From the NCBI GenBank assembly GCA_964563495.1, contig CAZLYK010000038.1, positions 1 to 41,810 on the forward strand: DNA of 41,810 bases, in the 5' to 3' direction. A program made the translations under genes and the position numbers. Below are positions 18,642 through 28,308 of the stretch, piece after piece (the stretch's first letter is position 1; each line of letters begins with the position of its first letter). This DNA comes from CAZLYK01 sp964563495. GTDB taxonomy: Bacteria; Acidobacteriota; Blastocatellia; RBC074. Under the pieces are notes generated by a model. It saw nothing but the letters and a program-made list of their open reading frames with translations, did no database searches and was not told where the DNA came from.

Positions 18642-18731
18642 ATGAGCCATGACCTCGTCATCAGCTATTCCCGCAGAGACAACGCCGGGCGCCGGATCAG
18701 TGATTTGATCGCACAGATAAAGTCTGATTAG
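18642..18731 (+). pseudogene. Remnant of a TIR-domain protein (29 codons)
   Basis: An ATG at 18642 opens a 29-residue frame ending in TAG at 18729. It reads MSHDLVISYSRRDNAGRR and then ISDLIAQIKSD. HDLVISYSRRDN is the first beta-strand and loop of TIR-domain proteins of the kind common in Acidobacteriota and Planctomycetota, which normally continue for more than 100 residues. The frame stops 22 bp before the convergent DUF1501 gene ends. I infer deletion of the rest of the gene, with only the extreme 5' end left. There is no Shine-Dalgarno, so expression is doubtful. Confidence 0.55.
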
Positions 18732-18753
18732 AAGGCCTTCGATTCTATTCCCT

Positions 18754-20166
18754 TTACGCCAGAAGTTTATCGACTACCAGCCCCTGGACGTCGGTCAGCC
18801 TGAAATCGCGGCCCTGGAATCGATAAGTCAGTTTTTCGTGATCGAAGCCGAGCAGTTGCAGGATCGTCGCGTGCAGGTCGTGGACGTGGACGCGGTCTGT
18901 TGCGACGTTGAAACCCAGATCGTCAGTCTCGCCCAAAGTAAGTCCGGGCTTGATTCCTCCGCCGGCCAGCCACATGGTGAAAGCATTGGGATGATGGTCG
19001 CGCCCGTCGTCGCCGCCCTGAACCATGGGAGTGCGTCCGAACTCTCCGCCCCAGACGACCAGGGTATCTTTGAGCATGCCGCGCTGCTTGAGATCCTTGA
19101 CCAGTGCGGCGCAGGCCTGATCTGTCTCCTGGCAATTTATTTTGAGGTCCCTGACCAGCGCGCCATGTTGATCCCAGGCTTCGTGATAGATCTGGACGAA
19201 GCGGACACCGCGTTCGACCAGCCGGCGTGCCATGAGGACCGTGTTGGCGAAGGATGGCTTGCCGGGGTCGGCGCCATACATCTCGAGCACATTTTTTGGT
19301 TCTTTTGAGATGTCCATCAACTCGGGTGCGCTTCGCTGCATCTTGAAGGCCATCTCGAATGAGTTGATGCGCGTGGCGATCTCGGGATCGCCGACGACAT
19401 CCAGCCGCATGCGATTGAGCTTCTGTATGGTATCGAGCGAGTCGCGCTGAAGCTTTTCATCGACTCCGCGCGGATTTGATAAGTAGAGCACCGGGTCTCC
19501 GACGTTGCGGAACTGCACGCCCTGGTAAACGGTCGGCAGGAATCCGCTGCCCCAGCAGCTATTGCCGCCGCTCGGCCCCTTGCGTCCAGTGCTGAAGACT
19601 ACGAAGGCCGGCAGGTCTTCGGCCTCGCTGCCCAACCCATAGACGGTCCACGCGCCCATGCTCGGTCGCCCGAAGATCATGGAACCCGTATTCATCATCA
19701 ACTGTCCGGGCGCGTGATTGAAGGCGTCGGTGACCAGAGACTTAACGATCGCTATCTCATCGACGACAGTCGCGGTATGCGGCAGCAGCTCTGAGATCTC
19801 AGCGCCGCTGTTGCCGTATTTTGCGAATTTGAACTTCGGGCCGAGCAGCTTTGAATTCGGATTGATGAAGGCAGCGCGATACCCCTTGAGCAGGTCCGGC
19901 GGCGGCAGCGTCCCATCGAACCTGGCCAGTGTGGGTTTGTAGTCGAAGAGCTCGATGTGGCTGGGCCCACCGGCCATGAAAAGAAAGATGACATTCTTTG
20001 CTTTCGGCGCGAAATGCGGCTTTTTCGGCGAGAGTGGATTGGCGGTCTGCTGTGATGCATCCGCAGCCAACCCGTCCGCGGCCAGAAGATGATTGAGCGC
20101 AAGAGCGCCCATCCCGATGCCGCATTGTTCGATAAACCAGCGCCGACTGATCTCTTTGTTCTTCAT
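18754..20166 (-). CDS. DUF1501 protein, Tat-exported
   Basis: A 470-aa protein. The N-terminus EISRRWFIEQCGIGMGALAL is a twin-arginine signal. The rest is the DUF1501 fold, a distant relative of alkaline phosphatases and sulfatases: NVIFLFMAGGPSHIELFDYKP at about 55-75, FNHAPGQLMMNTGSM near 150-164, and the C-terminal WGGEFGRTPM-QGGDDGRDHHPNAF. These give the Asp, His and Glu residues expected to bind metal. The biological function is unproven. In planctomycetes and acidobacteria DUF1501 genes accompany DUF1549/DUF1553 genes, as here. The ATG at 20166 is chosen because the extension to 20208 reads family A DNA. Confidence 0.9.
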   Translation of the reverse strand: MKNKEISRRWFIEQCGIGMGALALNHLLAADGLAADASQQTANPLSPKKPHFAPKAKNVIFLFMAGGPSHIELFDYKPTLARFDGTLPPPDLLKGYRAAFINPNSKLLGPKFKFAKYGNSGAEISELLPHTATVVDEIAIVKSLVTDAFNHAPGQLMMNTGSMIFGRPSMGAWTVYGLGSEAEDLPAFVVFSTGRKGPSGGNSCWGSGFLPTVYQGVQFRNVGDPVLYLSNPRGVDEKLQRDSLDTIQKLNRMRLDVVGDPEIATRINSFEMAFKMQRSAPELMDISKEPKNVLEMYGADPGKPSFANTVLMARRLVERGVRFVQIYHEAWDQHGALVRDLKINCQETDQACAALVKDLKQRGMLKDTLVVWGGEFGRTPMVQGGDDGRDHHPNAFTMWLAGGGIKPGLTLGETDDLGFNVATDRVHVHDLHATILQLLGFDHEKLTYRFQGRDFRLTDVQGLVVDKLLA

Positions 20167-20180
20167 ATGGTTCTGCCTTC

Positions 20181-20219
20181 TTGTCAAGTCCTGCAGAAAT
20201 CCTGTCAATCCTGTCTATT
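20181..20219 (+). repeat. Interspersed repeat family A, right half-unit inside a gene end
   Basis: TTGTCAAGTCCTGCAGAAAT leads into CCTGTCAATCCTGTCTATT, a clean right arm. On the minus strand it reads AATAGACAGGATTGACAGGA. It overlaps the last codons and the TGA (20205-20207) of the amidohydrolase gene and extends to within 15 bp of the DUF1501 start codon. Confidence 0.8.
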
Positions 20220-21431
20220 CAATCCGAATCCGCCTTTGATCACCAACCTGACTTTGCGAATTGCGGAGATGTTGCGTGTCGGGTCGCCCTCGACCGCGAT
20301 TAAATCCGCGAGCAAACCGGGTTTGACTTGCCCGATCTGTTTTTCCTGGTGGAGGACCCGGGCGTTAATCGAGGTCGCCGAACGCAGGGCATCCAGGGGA
20401 GACATGCCCAACCTGACCATGGCTTCGAGTTCGCGCGCATTATCGCCGTGGGCAAAGACGCCGACATCGCTTCCGGCGGCGATCGTCACACCTGATTCCA
20501 GCGCCGCCTTGAATGTCTCTTTTTTACGCGTTTGATTACCGACCGAGAGGGTGGGGCAGAACGCCACGCCTTTCTCTTTCATCAATCGAAAAACCTCGGG
20601 AGTGCCGTCGTCGCCGTGCTCTATTGTCTCTACCCCCGCCAGTGCAGCGCGGCGCATTCCTTCTGCGGTCGTCGCGTGGGCCGAGACCGGAATGCCGGCG
20701 CTCCTGGCCGTCTCTACGATCAGCTTCAGCTCTTCCAGAGTGAAGGTCGGCGAGGCCGAGCCACGGCCCCAGCGGTAATCGGCATAGACCTTGATCCAAT
20801 CGGCGCCCTTGCCGATTTGAGTGCGAACCGCGCGGGTCAGGCTGTCTATCCCATCGGCTTCTTCCGCGCCCTGAGGCACGTCCCATTCCGTCGCGTAACC
20901 TTTCGGGCCGTAGCTGCCGGAAGCCACGATCGCGCGCGTTGCGATCAGCATGCGCGGCCCGGGAATGATCCCCTGTTGAACTGCCTGTTTGAGTCCGACA
21001 TCGGCAAAGCCCGCGCCTTCCGTTCCCAGGTCTCTGATTGTCGTAAAACCGGCCATCAACGTATCGCGCAGGTGATTCGTCGCGCGCGCAACACGCAGGC
21101 TCAGATGTTCGCGGGCGACCTGATCGTTCCACGGCGTTTCGTTGTAAGGGTGCAGCAGAATGTGCGAGTGGGCTTCGATCAGTCCCGGCATGAGAGTCGT
21201 TCCCGTCAGATCGATAACTTTGATCGCGGGATCGGCCTTGATTTCACCCAGCGGGGCGACGGTTTCGATGCGCTCCCCGCGGACCAGCACTCCCCAACCC
21301 TCGCGCAATTGAGCCGCTTCACCGTCGAAGATACGGGAAGGTTTGAGCAGGTAGACCGTTTGTGCCTGCTCCTGCCCGCCGGTTATCACGATCGACAGGC
21401 AGGCGAGCAAAAACAAAGTCGGTTTAATCAT
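20205..21431 (-). CDS. Exported amidohydrolase, imidazolonepropionase-like
   Basis: A 408-aa protein with a signal peptide (1-23) and an intact amidohydrolase metal site. HSH is at 88-90 in GLIEAHSHILLH, a Lys ligand candidate in DWIKVYADYR, His in VSAHATT and IEHGDDG, and Asp in IAAGSDVGVFAHGDNA. This set matches the imidazolonepropionase/Xaa-Pro dipeptidase-like group of periplasmic metal-dependent hydrolases; the substrate is unknown. The final residues NRQD and the stop codon are encoded by a family A repeat, so the original C-terminus has been replaced. It begins 9 nt after the DUF1549/DUF1553 stop and probably shares an operon with it. Confidence 0.9.
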   Translation of the reverse strand: MIKPTLFLLACLSIVITGGQEQAQTVYLLKPSRIFDGEAAQLREGWGVLVRGERIETVAPLGEIKADPAIKVIDLTGTTLMPGLIEAHSHILLHPYNETPWNDQVAREHLSLRVARATNHLRDTLMAGFTTIRDLGTEGAGFADVGLKQAVQQGIIPGPRMLIATRAIVASGSYGPKGYATEWDVPQGAEEADGIDSLTRAVRTQIGKGADWIKVYADYRWGRGSASPTFTLEELKLIVETARSAGIPVSAHATTAEGMRRAALAGVETIEHGDDGTPEVFRLMKEKGVAFCPTLSVGNQTRKKETFKAALESGVTIAAGSDVGVFAHGDNARELEAMVRLGMSPLDALRSATSINARVLHQEKQIGQVKPGLLADLIAVEGDPTRNISAIRKVRLVIKGGFGLNRQD

Positions 21432-21440
21432 GGCGCCGGT

Positions 21441-24275
21441 TCATTCCTTGGTAATAGCCTCATCCAGGTTGAGCAGCACGCGAGAGACGGCGGTCCATGC
21501 GGCTACGTCTTCCATGCGTGATCCTTTCGGCAGCGGGAATGGCAGATTCGGATCGTTCGCCGCCAGGTTCCAGGGATTCGATTCGCCGGCGATGAAGCGT
21601 TGGCGCTGGCGATTGAGCAGCCCGAGCGCTTCCGCAGACTCCGCCTGAGTCGGCCGGCGAGAGAGCACTCGTCGAAATGCGTAATTCATCCTCAGTTCGT
21701 CGGTCGGCCCGCCCTCCTCAACCGTTTTGAGCGCCAGCGCGCGCGCGGCCTCCATAAACAGCGTCTCGTTGAGCGTCATGAGCGCCTGCAGCGGTGTGTT
21801 CGATCGCGCCCTGCGCACGCAGGAGATATCTCCGTTCGGCGTGTCGAAAGTCTGTAGCATGGGGTAGGGAACCGAGCGATAACGGAAAGTGTAGATTGCG
21901 CGGCGGTACCGGTCAGGGCCCCTGGCTTCATTCCATACCTTCGGCCCGTAACTGGCCGGCGGCTGATAGAGGAATTCCGGCGAGGGAGGAAAGACGCTCT
22001 CACCGCCGACTTTAGGGTTGAGCAACCCGCTGGTCGCGAGGGCTATGTCTCGGACGAGCTCGCCCTCGACCCTGAAGCGCGGGCCACGCGCGAGCAGTCG
22101 ATTATAGGGGTCTTTCGACAGCGCCTCCGGCGTGACCCTGGAAACCTGCCGGTAGGTCGCTGAATTGACGATCAGCCGGTGTATCTGTTTCAGCTTCCAG
22201 CCATTTTCCATGAGCTCGACCGAGAGCCAGTCGAGCAGTTCGGGATGAGACGGCGGATCGCTTTGTTTGCCCAGGTCTTCCGAGGTCGCGACGATCCCCG
22301 TGCCGAAATATGACTGCCAGAGTCGATTGACGATCGTGCGCGCGGTGGTCGGCGAATTGCGGTCAACCAGCCATTTGGCAAAGGTCAATCGATTGGGCGG
22401 CGCATCGCTCGGAAGAGGATGGAGGAACGCCGGTACTCCCGGAGTGACCACTTGCTCGGGCCTCAAAAAATCGCCGCGCCTGAGCGTGTGGGTCTCGCGC
22501 GGCTCGGCCCTTTCTTGATATATCAACTGCGACGAGCCTTCAGGGTGCTGCCTCCATATCTCTGCGATCTGATCGTTCTCGGCTTTCCATTCGGGTACGG
22601 TCGTGCGCCAGTAACTGAAGACCGCCTGCTTCTGCGCCGGCGAGCGTCGCTCGGGCGGGATCGACAGGATCTCGCGCACGCCCGCAGGCAGCGGATCGGC
22701 CTGAGCATCCGGCCCGGTGGTGATAGAGATTCTCATCCGACCCAGGTTGATGTTCTGGTTATCGTCGCTGTTCCATCCCCCGTGGTTCTGTTTGAGGTAG
22801 AAATTGAGGATCGTCCCGCCCTCGTTCGAGATCGGTGTGTCCACGACAAAGACGGCTTTTCTGGGAACATTGCGCAGGCCCGGGCCGGCGTCGATTCCCC
22901 ACGCCGTTTCGTCTTTTCCGTCGATCGCGAAATCGACGGGGCCGGTCACGCGTTTACGATTGCTTTTGTCATCGAAGATCGGTTCGAGCGGCCGCACCGG
23001 CTGGTTGTAATCGGCGGTGGCCCCGGCGATCTTGATCCGGGTGACTTTTTTCGGATCGGAGGCCGGCGCGGCTTCGACCTCGAATTCGGTCAGGGCCCCG
23101 GTTCCCCTGGTCGAACGGCCCGGCCCGCCGAGCGGCAGATTGGGATCATTGAGCAGCTCCAGGCGAAAAGCCGTGATCTTCTGAATCTCCGTCTTGAAGA
23201 TCATCTTGACCCGGTGCTTGGTCGGAGCGTAACCCAGGGCCAGAAACGACCCGTCATTCATCGGCAGGTATCGCTGACCCCCGGTCGAGATGTCTTCGAC
23301 CGTCGAGTGCGCGACGATCCACTCAGGCTGATTGCCCCTGACCTTTGCTTCCCAGGATGAGAGACGCTGCTCCCAATCAGGCGTTCGCTCTTGCAGCCTG
23401 GCCTCGATCTCACGCGTCTGAGAGATGATGTTCGCCCGCTTCATCTGTTCTTCCGGCGTGTAGACAGGGATGTTCGCCTCGTGTGAATTGTTGAGAAATG
23501 CGAATAGCCGGTAGTACTCCTCCTGTTTGAGCGGATCGTATTTGTGGTTGTGGCATTGAGCGCACTGAATCGTGATCCCGAGGACGCTCTTTCCGATCGC
23601 ATCCATGCGATCGAACATAGATTCCATGCGGAATTGCTCCGGGTCGACCCCGCCCTCTTCATTGATCATTGAATTGCGTAGAAAGCCGGTAGCGACCTTC
23701 TCATCCTGCGTCGCGTTCGGCAACAGGTCGCCGGCGATCTGCTCGATGATGAATTGATCGTACGGTTTGTCCCGATTGAGCGAGTTGATCACCCAGTCAC
23801 GATAGAACCAGACCCACCGTTGTTTGTCTTTTTCGTAACCGTCCGAATCTGAGTACCGGGCGGCGTCCAGCCATTGACGTCCCCAGCGTTCGCCGTAATG
23901 AGGCGAGGCCAGCAATCGCTCGACCTGTTTTTCGTAGGCATTCGTGCTTTTGTCTTTGAGAAACGCGTCAACCTCGGCGATCGTCGGCGGCAGGCCGATC
24001 AGATCAAGGCTCAGGCGGCGAAGCAGCGTCGCCCGATCGGCTTCCATAGATGGCGCCAGCCCCTCTTTTTCAAGCCTGGCCAGAATAAATCGATCGATCT
24101 GATTGCGGGCCCATCCTCCATTTTTTACTTCAGGGAGTGGTGGGCGAACCGGAGCGATAAAGGCCCAGTGCTTTTGTTGAAGGGAAGCCTCGGTCACGGC
24201 CGGCCGGATTTGCATGCCGGTGACGCAGGCCAGAAAGGCGATGGCGACGGTCAGTGAAAGCCTCTTTTTGATCAT
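21441..24275 (-). CDS. DUF1549/DUF1553 protein without N-terminal cytochrome domain
   Basis: A 944-aa exported protein. After a signal peptide (1-30), DUF1549 runs over about 55-260, with RRLSLDLIGLPPT, PHYGERWGRQWLDAARYSDSDGYEKD and a CAQCHNHKYDP motif (CxxCH at 238-242). A middle insertion of about 300-560 looks like a discoidin-type carbohydrate-binding fold. DUF1553 follows, with NRLWQSYFGTGIVATSEDLGKQSDPPSHPELLDWL and RRAIYTFRYRSVPYPML near the end. Relatives often start with a PSCyt1 cytochrome domain, absent here. Function is unproven; family context suggests extracellular polysaccharide or redox work. First gene of a probable operon with the amidohydrolase and DUF1501 genes. Confidence 0.88.
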   Translation of the reverse strand: MIKKRLSLTVAIAFLACVTGMQIRPAVTEASLQQKHWAFIAPVRPPLPEVKNGGWARNQIDRFILARLEKEGLAPSMEADRATLLRRLSLDLIGLPPTIAEVDAFLKDKSTNAYEKQVERLLASPHYGERWGRQWLDAARYSDSDGYEKDKQRWVWFYRDWVINSLNRDKPYDQFIIEQIAGDLLPNATQDEKVATGFLRNSMINEEGGVDPEQFRMESMFDRMDAIGKSVLGITIQCAQCHNHKYDPLKQEEYYRLFAFLNNSHEANIPVYTPEEQMKRANIISQTREIEARLQERTPDWEQRLSSWEAKVRGNQPEWIVAHSTVEDISTGGQRYLPMNDGSFLALGYAPTKHRVKMIFKTEIQKITAFRLELLNDPNLPLGGPGRSTRGTGALTEFEVEAAPASDPKKVTRIKIAGATADYNQPVRPLEPIFDDKSNRKRVTGPVDFAIDGKDETAWGIDAGPGLRNVPRKAVFVVDTPISNEGGTILNFYLKQNHGGWNSDDNQNINLGRMRISITTGPDAQADPLPAGVREILSIPPERRSPAQKQAVFSYWRTTVPEWKAENDQIAEIWRQHPEGSSQLIYQERAEPRETHTLRRGDFLRPEQVVTPGVPAFLHPLPSDAPPNRLTFAKWLVDRNSPTTARTIVNRLWQSYFGTGIVATSEDLGKQSDPPSHPELLDWLSVELMENGWKLKQIHRLIVNSATYRQVSRVTPEALSKDPYNRLLARGPRFRVEGELVRDIALATSGLLNPKVGGESVFPPSPEFLYQPPASYGPKVWNEARGPDRYRRAIYTFRYRSVPYPMLQTFDTPNGDISCVRRARSNTPLQALMTLNETLFMEAARALALKTVEEGGPTDELRMNYAFRRVLSRRPTQAESAEALGLLNRQRQRFIAGESNPWNLAANDPNLPFPLPKGSRMEDVAAWTAVSRVLLNLDEAITKE

Positions 24276-24381
24276 TGGCTACCCGCTGGGGAACTCAGTT
24301 GTTTGATTTCCGGTAAAATTCTCGATTGCAGTTAGCTTATCTTGACCCGGCTTTTTATTACAAGGTTAAGCCGGCAAATTA

Positions 24382-24410
24382 TTGACGCCCTCACGGTCAG
24401 GTAATAAAGT
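24382..24410 (+). promoter_or_regulatory. Candidate sigma70-type promoter for the 24539 gene
   Basis: TTGACG at 24382-24387 and TAAAGT at 24405-24410 are separated by 17 nt, in the divergent gap 24276-24538. The predicted start of transcription near 24417 leaves a leader of about 120 nt that contains the GCCGGC hairpin at 24471-24485. The -35 box fits well, the -10 box only moderately. Confidence 0.35.
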
Positions 24411-24470
24411 TCGCATTATAGCTGTTTCCAAATTATGCGTCCTTGAGCGTCAAATTCAGTTCGGTTCTGA

Positions 24471-24485
24471 GCCGGCAAAGCCGGC
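24471..24485. repeat. Short GCCGGC hairpin, copy 1
   Basis: GCCGGC-AAA-GCCGGC, flanked by CTGA and GTCAG, gives a stem of 6 bp extendable by four more around a bulged G. A similar GCCGGC hairpin lies at 39126-39143. It lies in the leader of the cytochrome-DUF1549 gene. Confidence 0.5.
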
Positions 24486-24538
24486 GTCAGGATAAAGCCC
24501 AGGGCTGACTATGATTAGGCAGCTCAATCCGGATAAAT

Positions 24539-27061
24539 ATGCTCACGAAGAAAATTCGTCGAATTCTGGTCATCTGCGCCTTCGTCTGTGTCGTGGCTTA
24601 TCTCTCGCGTCAACCCGGCGAGGCGTCGGATTTCTTCAAACAAAAGGTTGCGCCGATCTTCGCTCAGAAATGCGTTATCTGTCACGGCGCCCGCGTCCAG
24701 CGGTCGGGGCTGGATTTGCGAAGCGAAGAAGCTGCGGTCAAGGGCGGAGCCAGGGGTTCTGCGGTTGCCCCGGGCAACCCCGAAAAGAGCATTCTTTATC
24801 GTTTGATCACGCATCGGGATGAGCCGGCCATGCCGCTCGGGATGGATAAGCTGAGCGAAGCTGAAATCGCCGTCATCAGGGAGTGGATTGAAAAAGTATC
24901 GCCGGGCGCGCCGGTCGCAGTCTCTGAAGCGACGGCTCCCGTCAGGCAGCCGGGCTATTCGATCACCGAGAAAGACCGCCAGTTCTGGGCATTCCGTCAG
25001 CCGGTTCACCCTCAGCCGCCGGCGGTCAAAAATCGCGCCTGGGTACGGAATGAGATCGATGCTTTTGTCCTGCAGCGTTTGCAGGCGAACGGGCTGGAGC
25101 CCGCACCGGCCGCCGAACCACGGGTTCTGCTGCGCAGAGTCTTTTTCGATCTGATCGGTCTCCCGCCATCGCCCGAGGAGATGGACGAATTTTTGAAAGA
25201 CCCTTCAGAGGCGGCTTACCGGCGAGTGATCGAAAAATTGCTTGGCAGCCGGCATTACGGCGAAAGGTGGGGGCGTCACTGGTTGGATCTGGCGCGTTAC
25301 GCGGACAGCGGAGGCTACGAGTTTGACATTGATCGACCGCACGCCTGGCGCTACCGCGATTACGTGATCAACTCGTTCAACCAAGACAAACCTTATGACC
25401 AGTTCATCCGCGAGCAGCTGGCCAATGATCAGATCGTGCCGGGGAGCGCTCAAGGATTGATCCCGACCGGCTTCTGTCGCAACGGGCCGACCGTCGACAA
25501 CGCCGACAATGAAGAGACGCGGATGGATGAACTGGACGATATGGTCACGACGACTTCGTCGGTCTTTCTGGGATTGACCGTCGGTTGCGCCCGCTGTCAC
25601 GACCATAAATACGATCCGATTCCGCAGCGCGATTACTATCGCATGCAGGCGATCTTCTTCCCGTTCACCAAAGCGGACCGGGTGCTGGCGACAAAAGCCG
25701 AGGTCGACGCCCACGGCTTGCGCAACAAAGAGATAGACCTTCTGATCAGACCGCTCAAACAGAAGATCGCGGTGATCGAAAAGCCAATCCGTGAAAAGCT
25801 GCTCGCCGAAAAGGTTGAATTTCACGTCAAGCTGGCTCAATCGACCGGCGCGCTTGATGGGAAAAGCTTCGAAGAGTTCCGCGTGGCGACGGCGAAGCGG
25901 TTTGCCAAAGATGTCAATCTTCAGCCGGAAGAGATCGAAGCACTGCTCTCTCCCGAGGATTTGAAAGCGCGCAAAGATTTGTTCGTCGAGATCGACAAGG
26001 TCAACCAGACGCGCCCGAAACCTTTGCCGGCGGCGATGGGGATTACCGACAAGGAAGAGCCCGGAAAGGCTCATCTCTTGGTTCGCGGCAACTGGCGCCA
26101 GAAAGGCGAGGAGGTCGAGCCCGGATTGCCGGAGGTCATGGCCGGCGGCGCAAATCTTGCGCTCAGCGGGCGTCGCCGGCAGCTCGCCGATTGGATTGCC
26201 AGCCCGGACAATCCGCTGACCGCCAGGGTGGCGGTCAATCGAATCTGGCAGTATCACTTCGGCAAGGGGCTTGTCCGCACTCCGAGCGACTTCGGCGCCA
26301 CCGGCGATCGTCCGAGCCATCCCGAGCTGCTCGACTGGCTGGCGACGGAATTCCTCTCGCGCGGGATGAGCTGGAAGGCCATGCACAGGCTGATCCTGAC
26401 CTCGAATACCTATCGCCAATCCAGCCGCTACGATTCACAGGCTGTGGCCAAAGATCCGGAAAACCGGCTCCTCTGGCGAGCCAACCCCCGCCGGCTCGAA
26501 GCCGAGGTTCTGCGCGACAGTATTCTGGTCACGAGCGGCAACCTCAACCGTGAAATGGGCGGTCCCGGCATCTATCCGCGAATCGATCCGGCGGTCATCA
26601 ATACCGGTTCCAGGCCGCGCTGGCCGCTCGACGCCAAAGAGGGCCCCGATGTCTGGCGGCGCAGCGTCTATATTTATGTCAAACGTTCGGTGCTTTTGCC
26701 GCTGATCGAAGTCTTCGATTGCCCGGTGACGACCGTCTCGGCTCCGTCGCGCACCGTTTCCACCGTCTCGCCGCAGTCGCTCGCCCTCATGAACAACGAG
26801 TTCGTCCTGGAGCAGGCCGGCTATTTCGCCGAGCGGGTTAAACGCGAAGCCGGCCAAGGAGCGCGCGCGCAAATCGCCCGCGCTTTCCTGATCGCCCTCA
26901 ATCGCTCGCCGAACGACAAGGAGATTGACTGGGCGACCGCTTTTCTCAAGTCGCAGGCGGCAGGTCACGCGCAACGCCATGACCCGAATTCGAATCAATC
27001 GGCTTTGCGCGACCTCTGTCATGCCTTGATAAATCTCAATGAGTTTTTATACGTCGATTAG
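24539..27061 (+). CDS. PSCyt1-DUF1549-DUF1553 protein
   Basis: An 840-aa exported protein. The signal segment (1-29) is followed by a planctomycete-type cytochrome domain with CVICH at 45-49 and MPLGMDKLS near 98 as a possible axial Met. DUF1549 covers about 165-370, with RRVFFDLIGLPPSPEE, SRHYGERWGRHWLDLARYAD and CARCHDHKYDP (CxxCH at 350-354). A shorter middle region of about 385-500 is helical and charged. DUF1553 runs from about 540, with NRIWQYHFGKGLVRTPSDFG, and ends SALRDLCHALINLNEFLYVD. It is divergent from its paralogue at 21441 and shares a regulatory gap with it. The function is not established. The gene after it starts 10 nt beyond its stop. Confidence 0.9.
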   Translation: MLTKKIRRILVICAFVCVVAYLSRQPGEASDFFKQKVAPIFAQKCVICHGARVQRSGLDLRSEEAAVKGGARGSAVAPGNPEKSILYRLITHRDEPAMPLGMDKLSEAEIAVIREWIEKVSPGAPVAVSEATAPVRQPGYSITEKDRQFWAFRQPVHPQPPAVKNRAWVRNEIDAFVLQRLQANGLEPAPAAEPRVLLRRVFFDLIGLPPSPEEMDEFLKDPSEAAYRRVIEKLLGSRHYGERWGRHWLDLARYADSGGYEFDIDRPHAWRYRDYVINSFNQDKPYDQFIREQLANDQIVPGSAQGLIPTGFCRNGPTVDNADNEETRMDELDDMVTTTSSVFLGLTVGCARCHDHKYDPIPQRDYYRMQAIFFPFTKADRVLATKAEVDAHGLRNKEIDLLIRPLKQKIAVIEKPIREKLLAEKVEFHVKLAQSTGALDGKSFEEFRVATAKRFAKDVNLQPEEIEALLSPEDLKARKDLFVEIDKVNQTRPKPLPAAMGITDKEEPGKAHLLVRGNWRQKGEEVEPGLPEVMAGGANLALSGRRRQLADWIASPDNPLTARVAVNRIWQYHFGKGLVRTPSDFGATGDRPSHPELLDWLATEFLSRGMSWKAMHRLILTSNTYRQSSRYDSQAVAKDPENRLLWRANPRRLEAEVLRDSILVTSGNLNREMGGPGIYPRIDPAVINTGSRPRWPLDAKEGPDVWRRSVYIYVKRSVLLPLIEVFDCPVTTVSAPSRTVSTVSPQSLALMNNEFVLEQAGYFAERVKREAGQGARAQIARAFLIALNRSPNDKEIDWATAFLKSQAAGHAQRHDPNSNQSALRDLCHALINLNEFLYVD

Positions 27062-27071
27062 GAGTAAACCA

Positions 27072-28232
<1,161 letters not shown>

Positions 28233-28237
28233 AGTGT

Positions 28238-28302
28238 ATAGACAGGATGGACAAGATTTTTGCAGGATTGGACAAGTCACTATCTTGTCCATCCTGTCTA
28301 TT
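28238..28302. repeat. Interspersed repeat family A, palindrome filling a convergent gap
   Basis: The 20 bases at 28238-28257, beginning ATAGACAGGAT, are the exact reverse complement of 28282-28301. The loop of 24 nt contains TTTTGCAGGATT and a GACAAG core. It begins 6 bp after the plus-strand oxidoreductase stop and ends 7 bp before the minus-strand DUF5009-like gene stop, so it can act as a shared terminator for both. Confidence 0.9.
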
Positions 28303-28308
28303 TCACGA

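Noticed and set aside
20532..21521. Plus-strand open frame of 329 codons
   Set aside because: Antisense to the amidohydrolase with intact metal motifs.
22419..23360. Plus-strand open frame of 313 codons
   Set aside because: Antisense to DUF1549/DUF1553 coding sequence, no family resemblance.
25205..26419. Long antisense open frame of 404 codons inside the PSCyt1-DUF1549 gene
   Set aside because: Antisense to a conserved gene, with Arg/Asp/Gln-rich composition typical of shadow frames in GC-rich DNA and no recognisable motif.
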